From: an uncultured Myxococcales bacterium
GTDB lineage: Bacteria > Myxococcota_A > UBA9042
DNA: 62,799 nt
Assembly: GCA_903850505.1 (NCBI GenBank)
Contig: CAINLT010000295.1
Location: 1-62,799 of the forward strand
Direction of reading: 5' to 3'
The translations under genes and the position numbers were made by a program. The notes beneath the pieces were generated by a model, which searched no databases, was not told the origin of the DNA, and saw only the letters and a list, made by a program, of their open reading frames with translations. This document shows positions 17,582-25,765 of the stretch, in pieces; position 1 is the stretch's first letter, and every line of letters starts with the position of its first letter.

Positions 17582-18601
17582 ATGGCAACAATGAACATCA
17601 TCCAGGCGGTCAACGACGCACTGACGCTGGCGATGCGCCGCGATCCCAAGATCGTCGTTATGGGCGAGGACGTCGGCAAGTTTGGCGGCGTCTTCCGCGC
17701 GACGGTCGGCCTGCAGGCGGAATTTGGCGACGACCGCGTCATCGACACGCCGCTGGCTGAAGGCGGCATCATCGGCACCGCGATCGGCATGGCGATCTAC
17801 GGCCTCAAGCCGGTGGCGGAAATCCAGTTCAGCGACTTCATCTTCCCGGCGTACGACCAAATCGTCAATGAACTCGCCAAGTACCGCTATCGCTCCGGCG
17901 GCGAATTTCCCTGCCCGATGGTCATTCGCACGCCGTTTGGCGGCGGCATCCGCGGCGGCCACTATCACAGCCAGTCGCCGGAATCCGTGTTCGCGCACCA
18001 TGCCGGGCTGGTCTGCGTTGCGCCGTCCAACCCCTACGACGCCAAGGGCTTGTTGCTGTCGGCCATCGCCAGCGACGACCCCGTCATCGTCTTTGAGCCC
18101 AAGCGCGTCTACCGCGGCCCCGATCACGGCACCAACTGGAGCGCGCACCCGATGGGCGAAGTGCCCGCTGGCGAATACCGCGTCCCGATCGGCAAGGGCT
18201 CGATCGTCAAGCCGCTTTCCGGCACCGGCACGGCCGTTTCCCTCATCACCTATGGCGCGATGGTCCACACGTGCCAAAAGGCCGCGGATCTGGCGAGCGC
18301 GGAAGGGATTGACGTCGAACTCATCGATCTGCGAACCATTGTCCCGTACGATCTGGAGCTCATGGCGGAATCCGGCAAGCGTACGGGCCGCGTCGTCATC
18401 GCGAATGAAGCGCCGCGCACCTGTGGCTTTGCCGCCGAACTGGTGACCGCGGTGCAGGAAGAATGTTTTGACTGGCTGGAAGCGCCGGTCGCACGCGTGA
18501 CGGGCTGGGACACGCCCTTCCCGTATGCCTTGGACCACTTGTACATGCCGGATCCGCAGCGGGTTTTGACCGCTTTGCGCAAGGCCGCGAACTACCGCTA
18601 G
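17582..18601 (+). CDS. 2-oxoacid dehydrogenase E1 component, beta subunit
   Basis: 339 residues from ATG 17582, with GGA six bases upstream. With an alpha subunit it forms the thiamine-diphosphate-dependent E1 of pyruvate or branched-chain 2-oxoacid dehydrogenase, which decarboxylates the acid and acylates E2. Motifs include VVMGEDVGKFGGVFRAT, DTPLAEGGIIGTAIGMA, EIQFSDFIFPAYDQI and TPFGGGIRGGHYHSQSPE, all typical of BkdA2/PdhB. The E2 gene follows 9 bp downstream. No E1-alpha gene lies upstream, where speE diverges, so the partner must be encoded elsewhere. The branched-chain form is somewhat more likely because of GGHYHSQSPE and the compact E2, but this is not certain. Confidence 0.93.
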   Translation: MATMNIIQAVNDALTLAMRRDPKIVVMGEDVGKFGGVFRATVGLQAEFGDDRVIDTPLAEGGIIGTAIGMAIYGLKPVAEIQFSDFIFPAYDQIVNELAKYRYRSGGEFPCPMVIRTPFGGGIRGGHYHSQSPESVFAHHAGLVCVAPSNPYDAKGLLLSAIASDDPVIVFEPKRVYRGPDHGTNWSAHPMGEVPAGEYRVPIGKGSIVKPLSGTGTAVSLITYGAMVHTCQKAADLASAEGIDVELIDLRTIVPYDLELMAESGKRTGRVVIANEAPRTCGFAAELVTAVQEECFDWLEAPVARVTGWDTPFPYALDHLYMPDPQRVLTALRKAANYR

Positions 18602-18610
18602 GAGCTGACC

Positions 18611-19867
18611 ATGGCGTTCGAATTCAAGCTGCCGGACATCGGCGAAGGCGTCGTTGAGGGCGAGCTGACCAAGTGGCTTGTCGAGGCCGGCCAAGCCGTC
18701 GTCGAGGACACGCCGCTGTTTGAAGTGCTGACGGACAAGGTCTCCGCCGTGATTCCATCGCCGCGCAAAGGCATTGTCACCAAGCGGCACTTTGCCGAGG
18801 GCGACATGGTGCCGGTCGGCGCGATCGTCGTGACGATTGAAGAGAGCGGCGCTGCGGTTGCTGCGCCCGTTGCTGCGGCGGTCGTGGCCCCGGCGGCTGC
18901 GGCTCCGGTTGCTGCGGCGGTCGTTGCGGTTGCTGCGGCGCCTGTACGCGAACCCGGCGAACGCGTGCGCGCGGCTCCGGCGACCCGCAAGCTGGCGCGC
19001 GATCTCGGCGTGGATCTGCAGGCGGTCGCGGGCTCAGGCGAGCATGGCCGCGTGACCAAATCGGACATCGAGGCGCTGGCCAACCAGATCGCTAGCACGC
19101 CGACGGACACTCCGGCCAAGGCTGCGGCTCCCAAAGCGCCGATGGCAGCGACGGCGCTCGTGCGCGGCCCCGACGAGGAGCGGATCAAGCTCAAAGGCCT
19201 GCGCCGCAAGATCTACGCCAAAATGCGCGAGTCCAAGGACCACGCGGCACACTTCACCTACGTCGATGAAATCGACTTCACCGCCATCATCGCGCTGCAG
19301 GACGCGCTGGCCCAGAACGGCGTGAAGTCGACGTTCCTGCCGTTCGTGGTCAAGGCGGTCGTGCTGTCGCTGCAGAAGCCTGAGTTCGCCTACCTGAACG
19401 CGCAGATCGACGAAGCGGCGGGTGAGATTGTTCTCAAGAAGCGCTACCACATCGGCGTGGCGGCGGCGACGGATGCCGGTCTGGTGGTGCCCGTCGTGCG
19501 CGATGCCGACCAAAAGTCGATTCGCCAACTCATCGAGGAAATCCGCCGCGTTGGCGAAGGCGCGCGCACCAGCACGTTGCCCGGCGAGGAGATGTCCGGC
19601 TCCACGTTCACGATCACCAGCCTGGGCAAGCTCGGCGGCATGTTCGCCACGCCGATCGTCAACTACCCGGAATCGGCGATCCTCGGCCTGCACAAGGTGG
19701 AGAAGCGGCCCGCGGTGGTAGACGGCCAGATCGTCATCCGCGACCGCATGTACATGTCCTGCAGTTTTGACCACCGGCTCATCGACGGCCACGTCGGCGC
19801 GGGCTTTGTGCAGTCGGTCAAGACGTACCTGGAACAGCCCGCGCTGATGCTGGCTGAGTTGGTTTGA
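18611..19867 (+). CDS. Dihydrolipoamide acyltransferase E2 of a 2-oxoacid dehydrogenase
   Basis: 418 residues. ATG 18611 follows GGAG, which overlaps the end of the E1-beta gene. One lipoyl domain (about 1-80) carries the lipoylated Lys43 in EVLTDKVSAVI. An Ala/Val-rich flexible linker leads to a peripheral-subunit-binding domain (RAAPATRKLARDLGVDL to GRVTKSDIEAL, about 122-160) for E1 or E3. The catalytic acyltransferase domain ends with the active-site motif DHRLIDGHVGAGF. It forms the core of the complex and transfers the acyl group to CoA. A single lipoyl domain fits a branched-chain or 2-oxoglutarate type as well as some pyruvate complexes. Confidence 0.95.
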   Translation: MAFEFKLPDIGEGVVEGELTKWLVEAGQAVVEDTPLFEVLTDKVSAVIPSPRKGIVTKRHFAEGDMVPVGAIVVTIEESGAAVAAPVAAAVVAPAAAAPVAAAVVAVAAAPVREPGERVRAAPATRKLARDLGVDLQAVAGSGEHGRVTKSDIEALANQIASTPTDTPAKAAAPKAPMAATALVRGPDEERIKLKGLRRKIYAKMRESKDHAAHFTYVDEIDFTAIIALQDALAQNGVKSTFLPFVVKAVVLSLQKPEFAYLNAQIDEAAGEIVLKKRYHIGVAAATDAGLVVPVVRDADQKSIRQLIEEIRRVGEGARTSTLPGEEMSGSTFTITSLGKLGGMFATPIVNYPESAILGLHKVEKRPAVVDGQIVIRDRMYMSCSFDHRLIDGHVGAGFVQSVKTYLEQPALMLAELV

Positions 19868-19877
19868 ACGCTTGCCG

Positions 19878-19896
19878 AGTTCGTATGAACTTTCTT
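19878..19896 (+). terminator. Weak hairpin after the E2 gene
   Basis: AGTTC-gtat-GAACT forms a five-pair stem followed by TTCTT, eleven bases after the E2 stop. It could be a weak intrinsic terminator or an operator for the following sigma-factor operon. Confidence 0.25.
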
Positions 19897-19946
19897 ATGA
19901 ATCATCCCGCCGCTGATGCGTTGAACGACCGAGGACCGGTGCACAC

Positions 19947-20531
19947 GTGATGGAACCACGCGAGCAAGAGACGGTCACGGCAGCGATGGCGGGTGACCGC
20001 GCTGCGTTCAGGCAATTGGTCGAGCAATACACGCGACCAATCTTCAACGTGTGCATGACGCACTTGCGGGATGAGGCAGAAGCAATGGACATCGTTCAGG
20101 ATACCTTCCTGAAGGCATGGACCCGGCGCGAGCTGTTTCAGCCCGACACCAACTTCAAGGCGTGGCTGTTCCGCATCGCCGCCAACGGTTGCATTGACCG
20201 AATCCGCCGCCGCAAAGTGCGCCGCGCGGAGGAACTGGATGAGCGGGTGACGTCCGATCAGCTGGCTGAAGGCGATTTGCCGGCGGTTGGCACGTATGGC
20301 CGGGCTTCGCCGCTGCAAGAACACGCGCGCCATGAACTGGCGGATCGCCTGCACAAGGCCCTGGAGACGCTGCCGGAGAACATGCGGCAGGCTGTGCTGT
20401 TGTGCGACGTGCACGGCTATTCGTACCAGGAAATCGCGGACGAGATGGGCATTCCCAAAGGCACCGTGATGAGTCGGCTGTTCTATGCCCGCAAGAAACT
20501 GCAGGCTGAACTGGCGGACTACCGCGACTGA
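19947..20531 (+). CDS. ECF-family RNA polymerase sigma factor
   Basis: About 194 residues; GTG 19947 and ATG 19950 are both possible, and neither has a well-spaced ribosome site. Region 2 (about residues 25-95: FRQLVEQYTRPIFNVC, DIVQDTFLKAW, FKAWLFRIAANGCID) binds the -10 element and core polymerase. Region 4 (about 140-190: LPENMRQAVLLCDVHGYSYQ, EIADEMGIPKGTVMSRL) binds the -35. No extra domains are visible. A membrane protein with anti-sigma features follows 12 bp downstream, then exported proteins, so the unit probably responds to envelope conditions. Confidence 0.95.
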   Translation: MMEPREQETVTAAMAGDRAAFRQLVEQYTRPIFNVCMTHLRDEAEAMDIVQDTFLKAWTRRELFQPDTNFKAWLFRIAANGCIDRIRRRKVRRAEELDERVTSDQLAEGDLPAVGTYGRASPLQEHARHELADRLHKALETLPENMRQAVLLCDVHGYSYQEIADEMGIPKGTVMSRLFYARKKLQAELADYRD

Positions 20532-20543
20532 GTGAGGTCCAGA

Positions 20544-21179
20544 ATGAACGAGACAATGACCAAGATGACGCTGCGCGACGAAGATTTTGAGCTGCTGATG
20601 CTGCACGCCGATGGCGAGCTGCCGGCGGAGCTCGTGGCTGAGGCGCAGAACCTGCTGGCGGAGTCGGCGGCGGCGCAGGCGATTTGGCAGGATCTGCAGC
20701 TGGGGCGGGAGCTGGTGCGCGGCATCGCCGTGGACGCGCTGGCGCCCGCGCAGGTGAAGCAGACGCGCGTGGACCTGAGCCTGCTGCCGGGTCAGGTTAT
20801 GCGCAAGCTGCCCAACGACGAAGCGCTGCATCCAGTGGCCGAGACGCCGCGTGAACGTGGCCTGATCGCGTGGCTGCAGAACCTCGGGATTGGCAAGGTC
20901 GGCTTCGCGATGGGCCTCGCGGTGGCCGCCGTGGCGTTCATGGTCGTGAAAGCGGGCCCGGTCGTCGAGCAACCACAAGGCGAGCGGCAGGCGGAGATCG
21001 CGGCCGTTCCGGGCACGAACATTGCCGCGCCGAGCGACGATCCATCCGTGATTATTGAAGAAATGGAGATCGAGTCGGGCACCCTCATGGTGCACCCGCC
21101 GCACGAGCAGGGCGACTCGACCATCATCTGGCACTTTCAGGATAACAACGCAGCCCAGGGCGCGGGAGGCGAAGGATGA
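20544..21179 (+). CDS. Anti-sigma-factor-like membrane protein
   Basis: 211 residues from ATG 20544, with AGG six bases upstream. The N-terminal helical part (DEDFELLMLHADGELPAEL) resembles the start of anti-sigma domains but lacks the HxxxCxxC zinc motif, so a zinc-free type is likely. A single membrane helix spans about 119-136 (GFAMGLAVAAVAFMVV). The outer C-terminal part is acidic and ends VHPPHEQGDSTIIWHFQD. Its place directly after an ECF sigma gene supports sigma sequestration at the inner membrane; this is inference from position and layout. The stop overlaps the next start (ATGA). Confidence 0.75.
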   Translation: MNETMTKMTLRDEDFELLMLHADGELPAELVAEAQNLLAESAAAQAIWQDLQLGRELVRGIAVDALAPAQVKQTRVDLSLLPGQVMRKLPNDEALHPVAETPRERGLIAWLQNLGIGKVGFAMGLAVAAVAFMVVKAGPVVEQPQGERQAEIAAVPGTNIAAPSDDPSVIIEEMEIESGTLMVHPPHEQGDSTIIWHFQDNNAAQGAGGEG

Positions 21180-21676
21180 TCGCGATGACGTGGCAAAAGG
21201 GCGCGATGCGCACGCTGATCCCCGCGCTGGCGCTGCTGGCGTGCGCGCAGGCGTCGGCCCAGGTCCCGCAAGCGCCCAACCCGCCGACGCAGGTGCCGAC
21301 GCAGGTCGTGGAACGCGCCAGCTTTCAGGTCCGTGTGATTGAGGCGAGCAAAGGCGCGCCGCAGGTCGACCCCAAGCTGGGCGATCTGGAGCGCGAACTG
21401 CGCTCGCTGCACCGCGACTACGCCCATTTCACCCTGATCAAGACCGAGACGCAGAACCTGACGACCGGCACGCGCGGCACGCTGCGGCTGCCGAACGGCG
21501 AGCTGGTCATCCAGTTCCTCGGTCTGTCGCCGGACAAAGTGCAGCGGGTGCGCCACCGCGTCGAGATGCCCGGCATGAACGCCACTGTCCGCGCGATTGC
21601 GCCGGGCGGCCGCACGCTGGACGTCCTGCAGGTGGGCGACAAGCTGGTCATCGTCGCGACGACGGTCGGCCGGTAA
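21176..21676 (+). CDS. Exported protein of the ECF operon
   Basis: 166 residues; the start overlaps the previous stop and is preceded by GAAGG. A signal peptide (MRTLIPALALLACAQASAQ, from residue 12) ends in an AxA site, giving a soluble periplasmic protein. The mature part is a small beta-rich domain with FQVRVIEASKGAPQVDPKL and LRSLHRDYAHFTLIKTE. It resembles proteins found next to ECF or anti-sigma pairs in myxobacteria, but I cannot name a family. It may modulate the anti-sigma factor or be part of the response; both are inference. Confidence 0.75.
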   Translation: MIAMTWQKGAMRTLIPALALLACAQASAQVPQAPNPPTQVPTQVVERASFQVRVIEASKGAPQVDPKLGDLERELRSLHRDYAHFTLIKTETQNLTTGTRGTLRLPNGELVIQFLGLSPDKVQRVRHRVEMPGMNATVRAIAPGGRTLDVLQVGDKLVIVATTVGR

Positions 21677-21686
21677 GGGCCTGCGT

Positions 21687-21715
21687 TTGCAGCGCTGTGG
21701 CCGCCATGGTATCGT
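21687..21715 (+). promoter_or_regulatory. Probable housekeeping promoter for the TPR/PEGA gene
   Basis: TTGCAG (21687) and TATCGT (21710) are 17 bases apart, with an extended TGG before the -10. It lies about 70 bases before ATG 21787. Confidence 0.45.
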
Positions 21716-21786
21716 TCTGACGGTGTCGCGGTAGCCTGTTGCGCTTGTTCCTTCTGGATTTCACAGCTCAGGATCGTCACTTGTCG

Positions 21787-23001
21787 ATGCACCACCGAAC
21801 CGATCAACAGCAGCACGCGCGCTTTCTGTTGCGATTCGCGCGCTTTCTCGCCGTCACGCTGGCGCTCTGCGTCGCGTCCGCGGCGCTGGCTCAAGCGCCG
21901 GAAGCCCCCAAGGCTGCGGCCGATGAAGCCGCGCTTGCCGCCGGTGAGAAAGTCGCCGAAGAAGGCCGCGATGCCTACCGCGCGGGTCGCTACGCCGACG
22001 CCATTGCCCTGTTTGACAAGGCTTTTGCCCTCAGCTCCAAGCCCGCGTACCTGTACAACATCGCGCGCGCCAAAGAGAAGCTCGCGGAGTACGACAGCGC
22101 GATCAAGTACCTGGAAAAATACCTGGACGCCTACAAGCAGCAGAACGCTGGCGCGGACCCGCAGAATGCGGCGGACGTAAAGAACCTGGTGCGCGATTTC
22201 AAGCAGCGCGCGTTCGAGGCGCTGCCGGAAGTGACGATCAACTCGGTGCCGCCGGGCGCGCAGGTCTACCTGGGCGCGACCGACGGACTGCTGACGGAGG
22301 GCGGGAGCGACAAAGGCTCGCTCATCGGTTCAACGCCCGTTTCCACGCACATGAAGCCGGGCACGTACCAAATGACGGTGCAACTGACCAACCACGTTGA
22401 CCACCGCGCCGAGCTGCAGGTACCGCAGTCGGGCAAGCTCAACCTGTCGATCGCGATGAAGATCAAGCAGACGCGGTCCGGGCTGGCGATCTGGACCAAC
22501 GTCAAAGGTGCGCAGGTCGCGGTGGACGGCAAAGTTGTGGCCGTGACGCCGTACAATGGCGTGCTGCCGATGCCGCCGGGCGTGCACCAGGTGACGCTGA
22601 CGCGCGTGGGCTACCATACCGCGGACGAACAGGTGACGCTGAGCGAGGACAAGCTGACGACGGTGCGGCTGAACCTGAAGCCGTCAGCTGGACCGCCGGC
22701 GTCTTGGCGGTCGTTCACCGGTTGGCCGCTGCTCATTCTGGGCGGGCTGGCGATCGGCGGCGGCTACGTGGCCAAGACCTTTGCGGACAAGGAATACGCC
22801 GGCTCACCGCTCTTCGTGGAACGGCAGAAGCTGCAAAACGACGGCTACTACCTGGGCGGCGCGGCGGTTGGCCTTGGCCTCGGCCTCATCATCTGGGACT
22901 GGGCGCGCTCCGGCGTGAACTCCGACGATCTGGTCTCCGGGCCCTACTTGGATGACGGCGTCGAGAACAAGCCGTTGCCGCCGCCGGAGTCGACGCCATG
23001 A
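21787..23001 (+). CDS. TPR and PEGA-domain envelope protein
   Basis: 404 residues from ATG 21787; an in-frame TTG at 21739 is less likely. A signal or anchor segment (FLAVTLALCVASAALAQA) is followed by TPR-like helices (about 45-125: GRDAYRAGRYADAIALFDKA, YLYNIARAKEKLAEYDS). Two PEGA domains come next: PEVTINSVPPGAQVYLG and a second one with GAQVAVDGKVVAVTPYNG. Two hydrophobic segments (WPLLILGGLAIGGGYVA and GGAAVGLGLGLIIWDW) lie near the end. PEGA modules are small beta-sandwich domains of surface proteins. The stop overlaps the start of the SUMF1 lipoprotein (ATGA), so the two are made together. Confidence 0.85.
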   Translation: MHHRTDQQQHARFLLRFARFLAVTLALCVASAALAQAPEAPKAAADEAALAAGEKVAEEGRDAYRAGRYADAIALFDKAFALSSKPAYLYNIARAKEKLAEYDSAIKYLEKYLDAYKQQNAGADPQNAADVKNLVRDFKQRAFEALPEVTINSVPPGAQVYLGATDGLLTEGGSDKGSLIGSTPVSTHMKPGTYQMTVQLTNHVDHRAELQVPQSGKLNLSIAMKIKQTRSGLAIWTNVKGAQVAVDGKVVAVTPYNGVLPMPPGVHQVTLTRVGYHTADEQVTLSEDKLTTVRLNLKPSAGPPASWRSFTGWPLLILGGLAIGGGYVAKTFADKEYAGSPLFVERQKLQNDGYYLGGAAVGLGLGLIIWDWARSGVNSDDLVSGPYLDDGVENKPLPPPESTP

Positions 23002-24179
23002 CCCTACGAGCGCGCGACATGCCCAAACTGCTGATTCTCCTCGGTTCCGTGGCGTTGGCCGCGTGTGCGACCGGTCGTGCGGCGCCCGATGACACCCCGA
23101 TGGCGGAGCTGAGCGATCCGACGCAGCTGACCTACCTGTTTGGCATGGGCGACAAGGCCTGCACGATTACGTCGACGGGCTCGGGCGCGCAGGATCTTGG
23201 CTCACCGGAAGTCATGGTCAAGGTCAAGCCGTTTGCGCTGGACGTGCATGAAGTGACCGTCGAGCAGTACCGCTACTGCGTGGAAATGGAAGTCTGCTCG
23301 GAGCCCGCCGCCTACAACGGCCCCAACAACATCCAGGACTACTACCTGACGACCAACGGCGACCCGAACGCCAAGTACGCCAACTACCCCATCGTCTACG
23401 TGACGCAGAACCAGGCGCGCGAGTACTGCGGGTTCCGCGGCAAGCGCCTGCCGACCGAATTTGAATGGGAGCTCGCCGCGGGCGGACCCGCGCAGAAGCG
23501 CGAGGACAAGCAGCTCTACACGTTCCTCCCGGACAAGGGCCCGGACGTCAAGATCCCCAGCGGCTGCGACAAGAACGTGGCGATCGGCGCGTGCAAAGGC
23601 AACAACGCCGACGTGCGGGCGGTTGGCACGTCCACGGATGACAAGATCACCATGGGCGGCACGCCGATCTTCGACCTCGCCGGCAACGTGATGGAATGGA
23701 CGACGAGCGACGCCGACGAGGCGAAATCGAGCCCGGCGAGCAAGCCGATCAGCGCGTCGTGCGACTGGGACGAGAAGTGGACGTGCGACGACTGCCTGAC
23801 GTGTTTGGTCAACCACAAGGCGGGCGACCCGCCGTGCTCGACGTGCGCGGTCTGCGACTGCGGTGACAGCCCACCGACACAGCTGCCAGACGCGCCGACC
23901 GGGACCATGGAGCGCACCGGCTGCTACCAGCCCAACAAGACGCCGATTTGCCCGCGCTATCCGACCAAGGACCTGCCGCTCGACAAGTCCTACACCGGCA
24001 AGAACGCGGCGACCAAGCGCATCATCCGCGGCGGCGCGTTCATCACCGCGACGGCGTCCGGCCTCGCCAAGTCGGTCGTCGACAACTGCTTTGGCCGTTC
24101 CGACGCGCGCGTGCTCGCCAAGGGCCCGCAGGACGATCCGCTGGTGTTTGTCGGCTTCCGCTGCGCGCAGGATCGCTAG
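22998..24179 (+). CDS. SUMF1/FGE-domain lipoprotein with Cys-rich insert
   Basis: 393 residues; signal peptide with lipobox LAAC (Cys23). The sulfatase-modifying-factor fold is shown by FALDVHEVTVEQYRYCV, FRGKRLPTEFEWELA, DLAGNVMEWT, RIIRGGAF and the closing VGFRCA. The paired catalytic cysteines of true formylglycine-generating enzymes (CYRYRC region) are absent; that stretch reads VVDNCFGRSDAR. It is therefore probably a structural or ligand-binding SUMF1 domain, not a sulfatase activator. An insert at residues 255-288 holds eight cysteines (CDDCLTC and CSTCAVCDC), suggesting a metal knuckle or disulfide knot. It overlaps the TPR/PEGA gene and is likely its envelope partner. Confidence 0.88.
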   Translation: MTLRARDMPKLLILLGSVALAACATGRAAPDDTPMAELSDPTQLTYLFGMGDKACTITSTGSGAQDLGSPEVMVKVKPFALDVHEVTVEQYRYCVEMEVCSEPAAYNGPNNIQDYYLTTNGDPNAKYANYPIVYVTQNQAREYCGFRGKRLPTEFEWELAAGGPAQKREDKQLYTFLPDKGPDVKIPSGCDKNVAIGACKGNNADVRAVGTSTDDKITMGGTPIFDLAGNVMEWTTSDADEAKSSPASKPISASCDWDEKWTCDDCLTCLVNHKAGDPPCSTCAVCDCGDSPPTQLPDAPTGTMERTGCYQPNKTPICPRYPTKDLPLDKSYTGKNAATKRIIRGGAFITATASGLAKSVVDNCFGRSDARVLAKGPQDDPLVFVGFRCAQDR

Positions 24180-24181
24180 CC

Positions 24182-24445
24182 TTGCAAACGGATCTGCTGG
24201 CCTGCCCTGAAACGCAGCAACCGCTGCGATTGGCGCCCGCTCCGCTGATTGCCACGTTGAATGCCGAGATTGCCCGCTTGGCGCTGCGCGACAGCACGGG
24301 GACGCTTGTGCGCGCGCCCATGGACGCGGGGCTGCTGCGCGACGATGGCCAATTGCTGTATCCGGTGCGCGGCGGCGTGGCGGTGCTGTTTGCCGGCGCG
24401 GGGATTGTCGTCAGCCCGTCAGACGCTCCACCTGCGCGTCAATGA
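24182..24445 (+). CDS. Trm112/UPF0434-like small protein
   Basis: About 87 residues, starting at TTG two bases after the SUMF1 gene stop. LLACPETQQPLRL at the start and DDGQLLYPVRGGVAVLF near the end are the two halves of the Trm112/YcaR fold, whose E. coli-type members read LxCPxCxxxL and LAYPIRDGIPVML. Only one of the usual four zinc cysteines remains, so it would not bind zinc in the standard way. Trm112-like proteins act as methyltransferase partners or chaperone-like binders. The TTG start and lack of a clear ribosome site make the start uncertain. Its 3' end overlaps the convergent glycosyltransferase gene by 35 bp. Confidence 0.6.
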   Translation: MQTDLLACPETQQPLRLAPAPLIATLNAEIARLALRDSTGTLVRAPMDAGLLRDDGQLLYPVRGGVAVLFAGAGIVVSPSDAPPARQ

Positions 24446-25595
24446 CCTCAAACGCCTCGGCGTTGCCATGCTGACGGTGCCGACGCATCTTCGCCCGGCA
24501 CGCGTCGCCGCGATCGAGCAGCCGCAGGATTTCCTTGCGACCAAGCTCCTCGGTCATCATCCCGTAGCCCAGATGGTCGAGCCACCGCGCGTTCAGCATC
24601 TGCTCGAACTGCCCCGCCAGCGGCACGGCCAGCATCGGCTTGCCCAGCCACAGCGCCTCGGACATCAGCGTGAAACCCGCGCTGGCAATGACGGCGCGGC
24701 AGCTCGCCAGGTCGTTCAGGAAGCCCTGCTCGCTGATCGGCCGGAATAGCAGGTTGTCGTCGCGCACGTCGCCGTCGATGTCCCGCCGGTAGCCGTAGAT
24801 GTGGAAATCGACGTTCGGGATGCGCTTGAGCACGTGCGGCAAGTCCCGCCAGCCTTCAGCGGACTGGTAGACGACGACGTGTTCGCCTTCGCGCGGAATC
24901 GCCCGCAGCGCCGCGGCGCGCAGGATCGGCGGCACCATGGTCGTGCGCTTCTTGATGACCTCGGTCTTGAAGAACGTCGTCACGATGTAGTGATCCGCGC
25001 CCGGCGACTTGGCCTTGACGACCGCCCGCGCCAACTCAAACGACGCGCGCTGCCCCGCCCGCACGGACTTGGGATGCGCCAGACGGTTGATCGACTGACA
25101 GTTGTCGATGGCCAGGAAGGGCAGCCCGTGCATGCGCGCGCAACACCACGTCCAGGACTCAAAATCGGAGATCACCAGGTCCGGGGCAAAATTGCCCGCG
25201 GACGTCATGGACTCCGCCACCAGCTGCAGCGGCGGCTTGGCCGGCGGCATCGGCAGGAAGCCATTGACCGCGCGTTGCAGCGGCTGCTCGACCGTCAACG
25301 CCGCGGGTTCCAGAAGCAGGTCCTGCCACGCGGTGAAGTTGTGGCGCACGTTGCCCAGCGCGCGCGAGATGTTGTGCACGAACGTGCCGGTGCGATCGAC
25401 CTTGTTGCCGGCGATCGCCAGCTCCATCCCTTCAATCCGCCGCACAAACGGCAAATGCGGCGCCAAAGCTTCCGCCGCGCGCCCCGCCGCCAGCACGCGG
25501 ACGTCGTGTCCCTGCGCCAACAGGTGCTGCGCCACCGCCTGCGTGCGCATTGCGTGCCCCAGCCCTTCGCCCGCCACACCGTAGAGAATCCGCAT
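24411..25595 (-). CDS. MurG/UGT-like glycosyltransferase (GT-B fold)
   Basis: 394 residues from ATG 25595, with GGGGAG six bases upstream. The N-terminal MRILYGVAGEGLGHAMR is the glycine loop of GT28/GT1-type enzymes (compare MurG GGTGGH). The acceptor half contains PDLVISDFESWTWCCAR and FLAIDNCQSINRLAH. The donor half has VVYQSAEGWRDLPHVL and the nucleotide-sugar motif SAGFTLMSEALWLGKPML, followed by QFEQMLNARWL. It probably transfers a sugar from a nucleotide donor in the cytoplasm; the acceptor is unknown. Similar genes are often annotated as teichoic acid or glycolipid transferases. It stands alone, convergent to the ECF operon. Confidence 0.85.
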   Translation of the reverse strand: MRILYGVAGEGLGHAMRTQAVAQHLLAQGHDVRVLAAGRAAEALAPHLPFVRRIEGMELAIAGNKVDRTGTFVHNISRALGNVRHNFTAWQDLLLEPAALTVEQPLQRAVNGFLPMPPAKPPLQLVAESMTSAGNFAPDLVISDFESWTWCCARMHGLPFLAIDNCQSINRLAHPKSVRAGQRASFELARAVVKAKSPGADHYIVTTFFKTEVIKKRTTMVPPILRAAALRAIPREGEHVVVYQSAEGWRDLPHVLKRIPNVDFHIYGYRRDIDGDVRDDNLLFRPISEQGFLNDLASCRAVIASAGFTLMSEALWLGKPMLAVPLAGQFEQMLNARWLDHLGYGMMTEELGRKEILRLLDRGDACRAKMRRHRQHGNAEAFEVIDAQVERLTG

Positions 25596-25765
25596 CGGCT
25601 GCTCCCCGGCCAGGATGAGTGGCCTGAGCAAGCGTATTCCGCATTGCTGAACAGCGACGGGCTGTTGGCGATCTCGTTGCGCGACGGTCGCGGCGATGTC
25701 GCAAGGCGTCGCGTTCGCCGCAGACCTGTTGCCACGCCGTCACGGCAGCGGCAAAAAGCCCGTGA

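Noticed and set aside
19880..19920. RpoE-type autoregulatory promoter before the ECF gene
   Set aside because: GAACTT is present, but no -10 partner occurs at the usual spacing.
22998..24179. Active formylglycine-generating enzyme
   Set aside because: The catalytic cysteine pair is absent, and no sulfatase gene is nearby.
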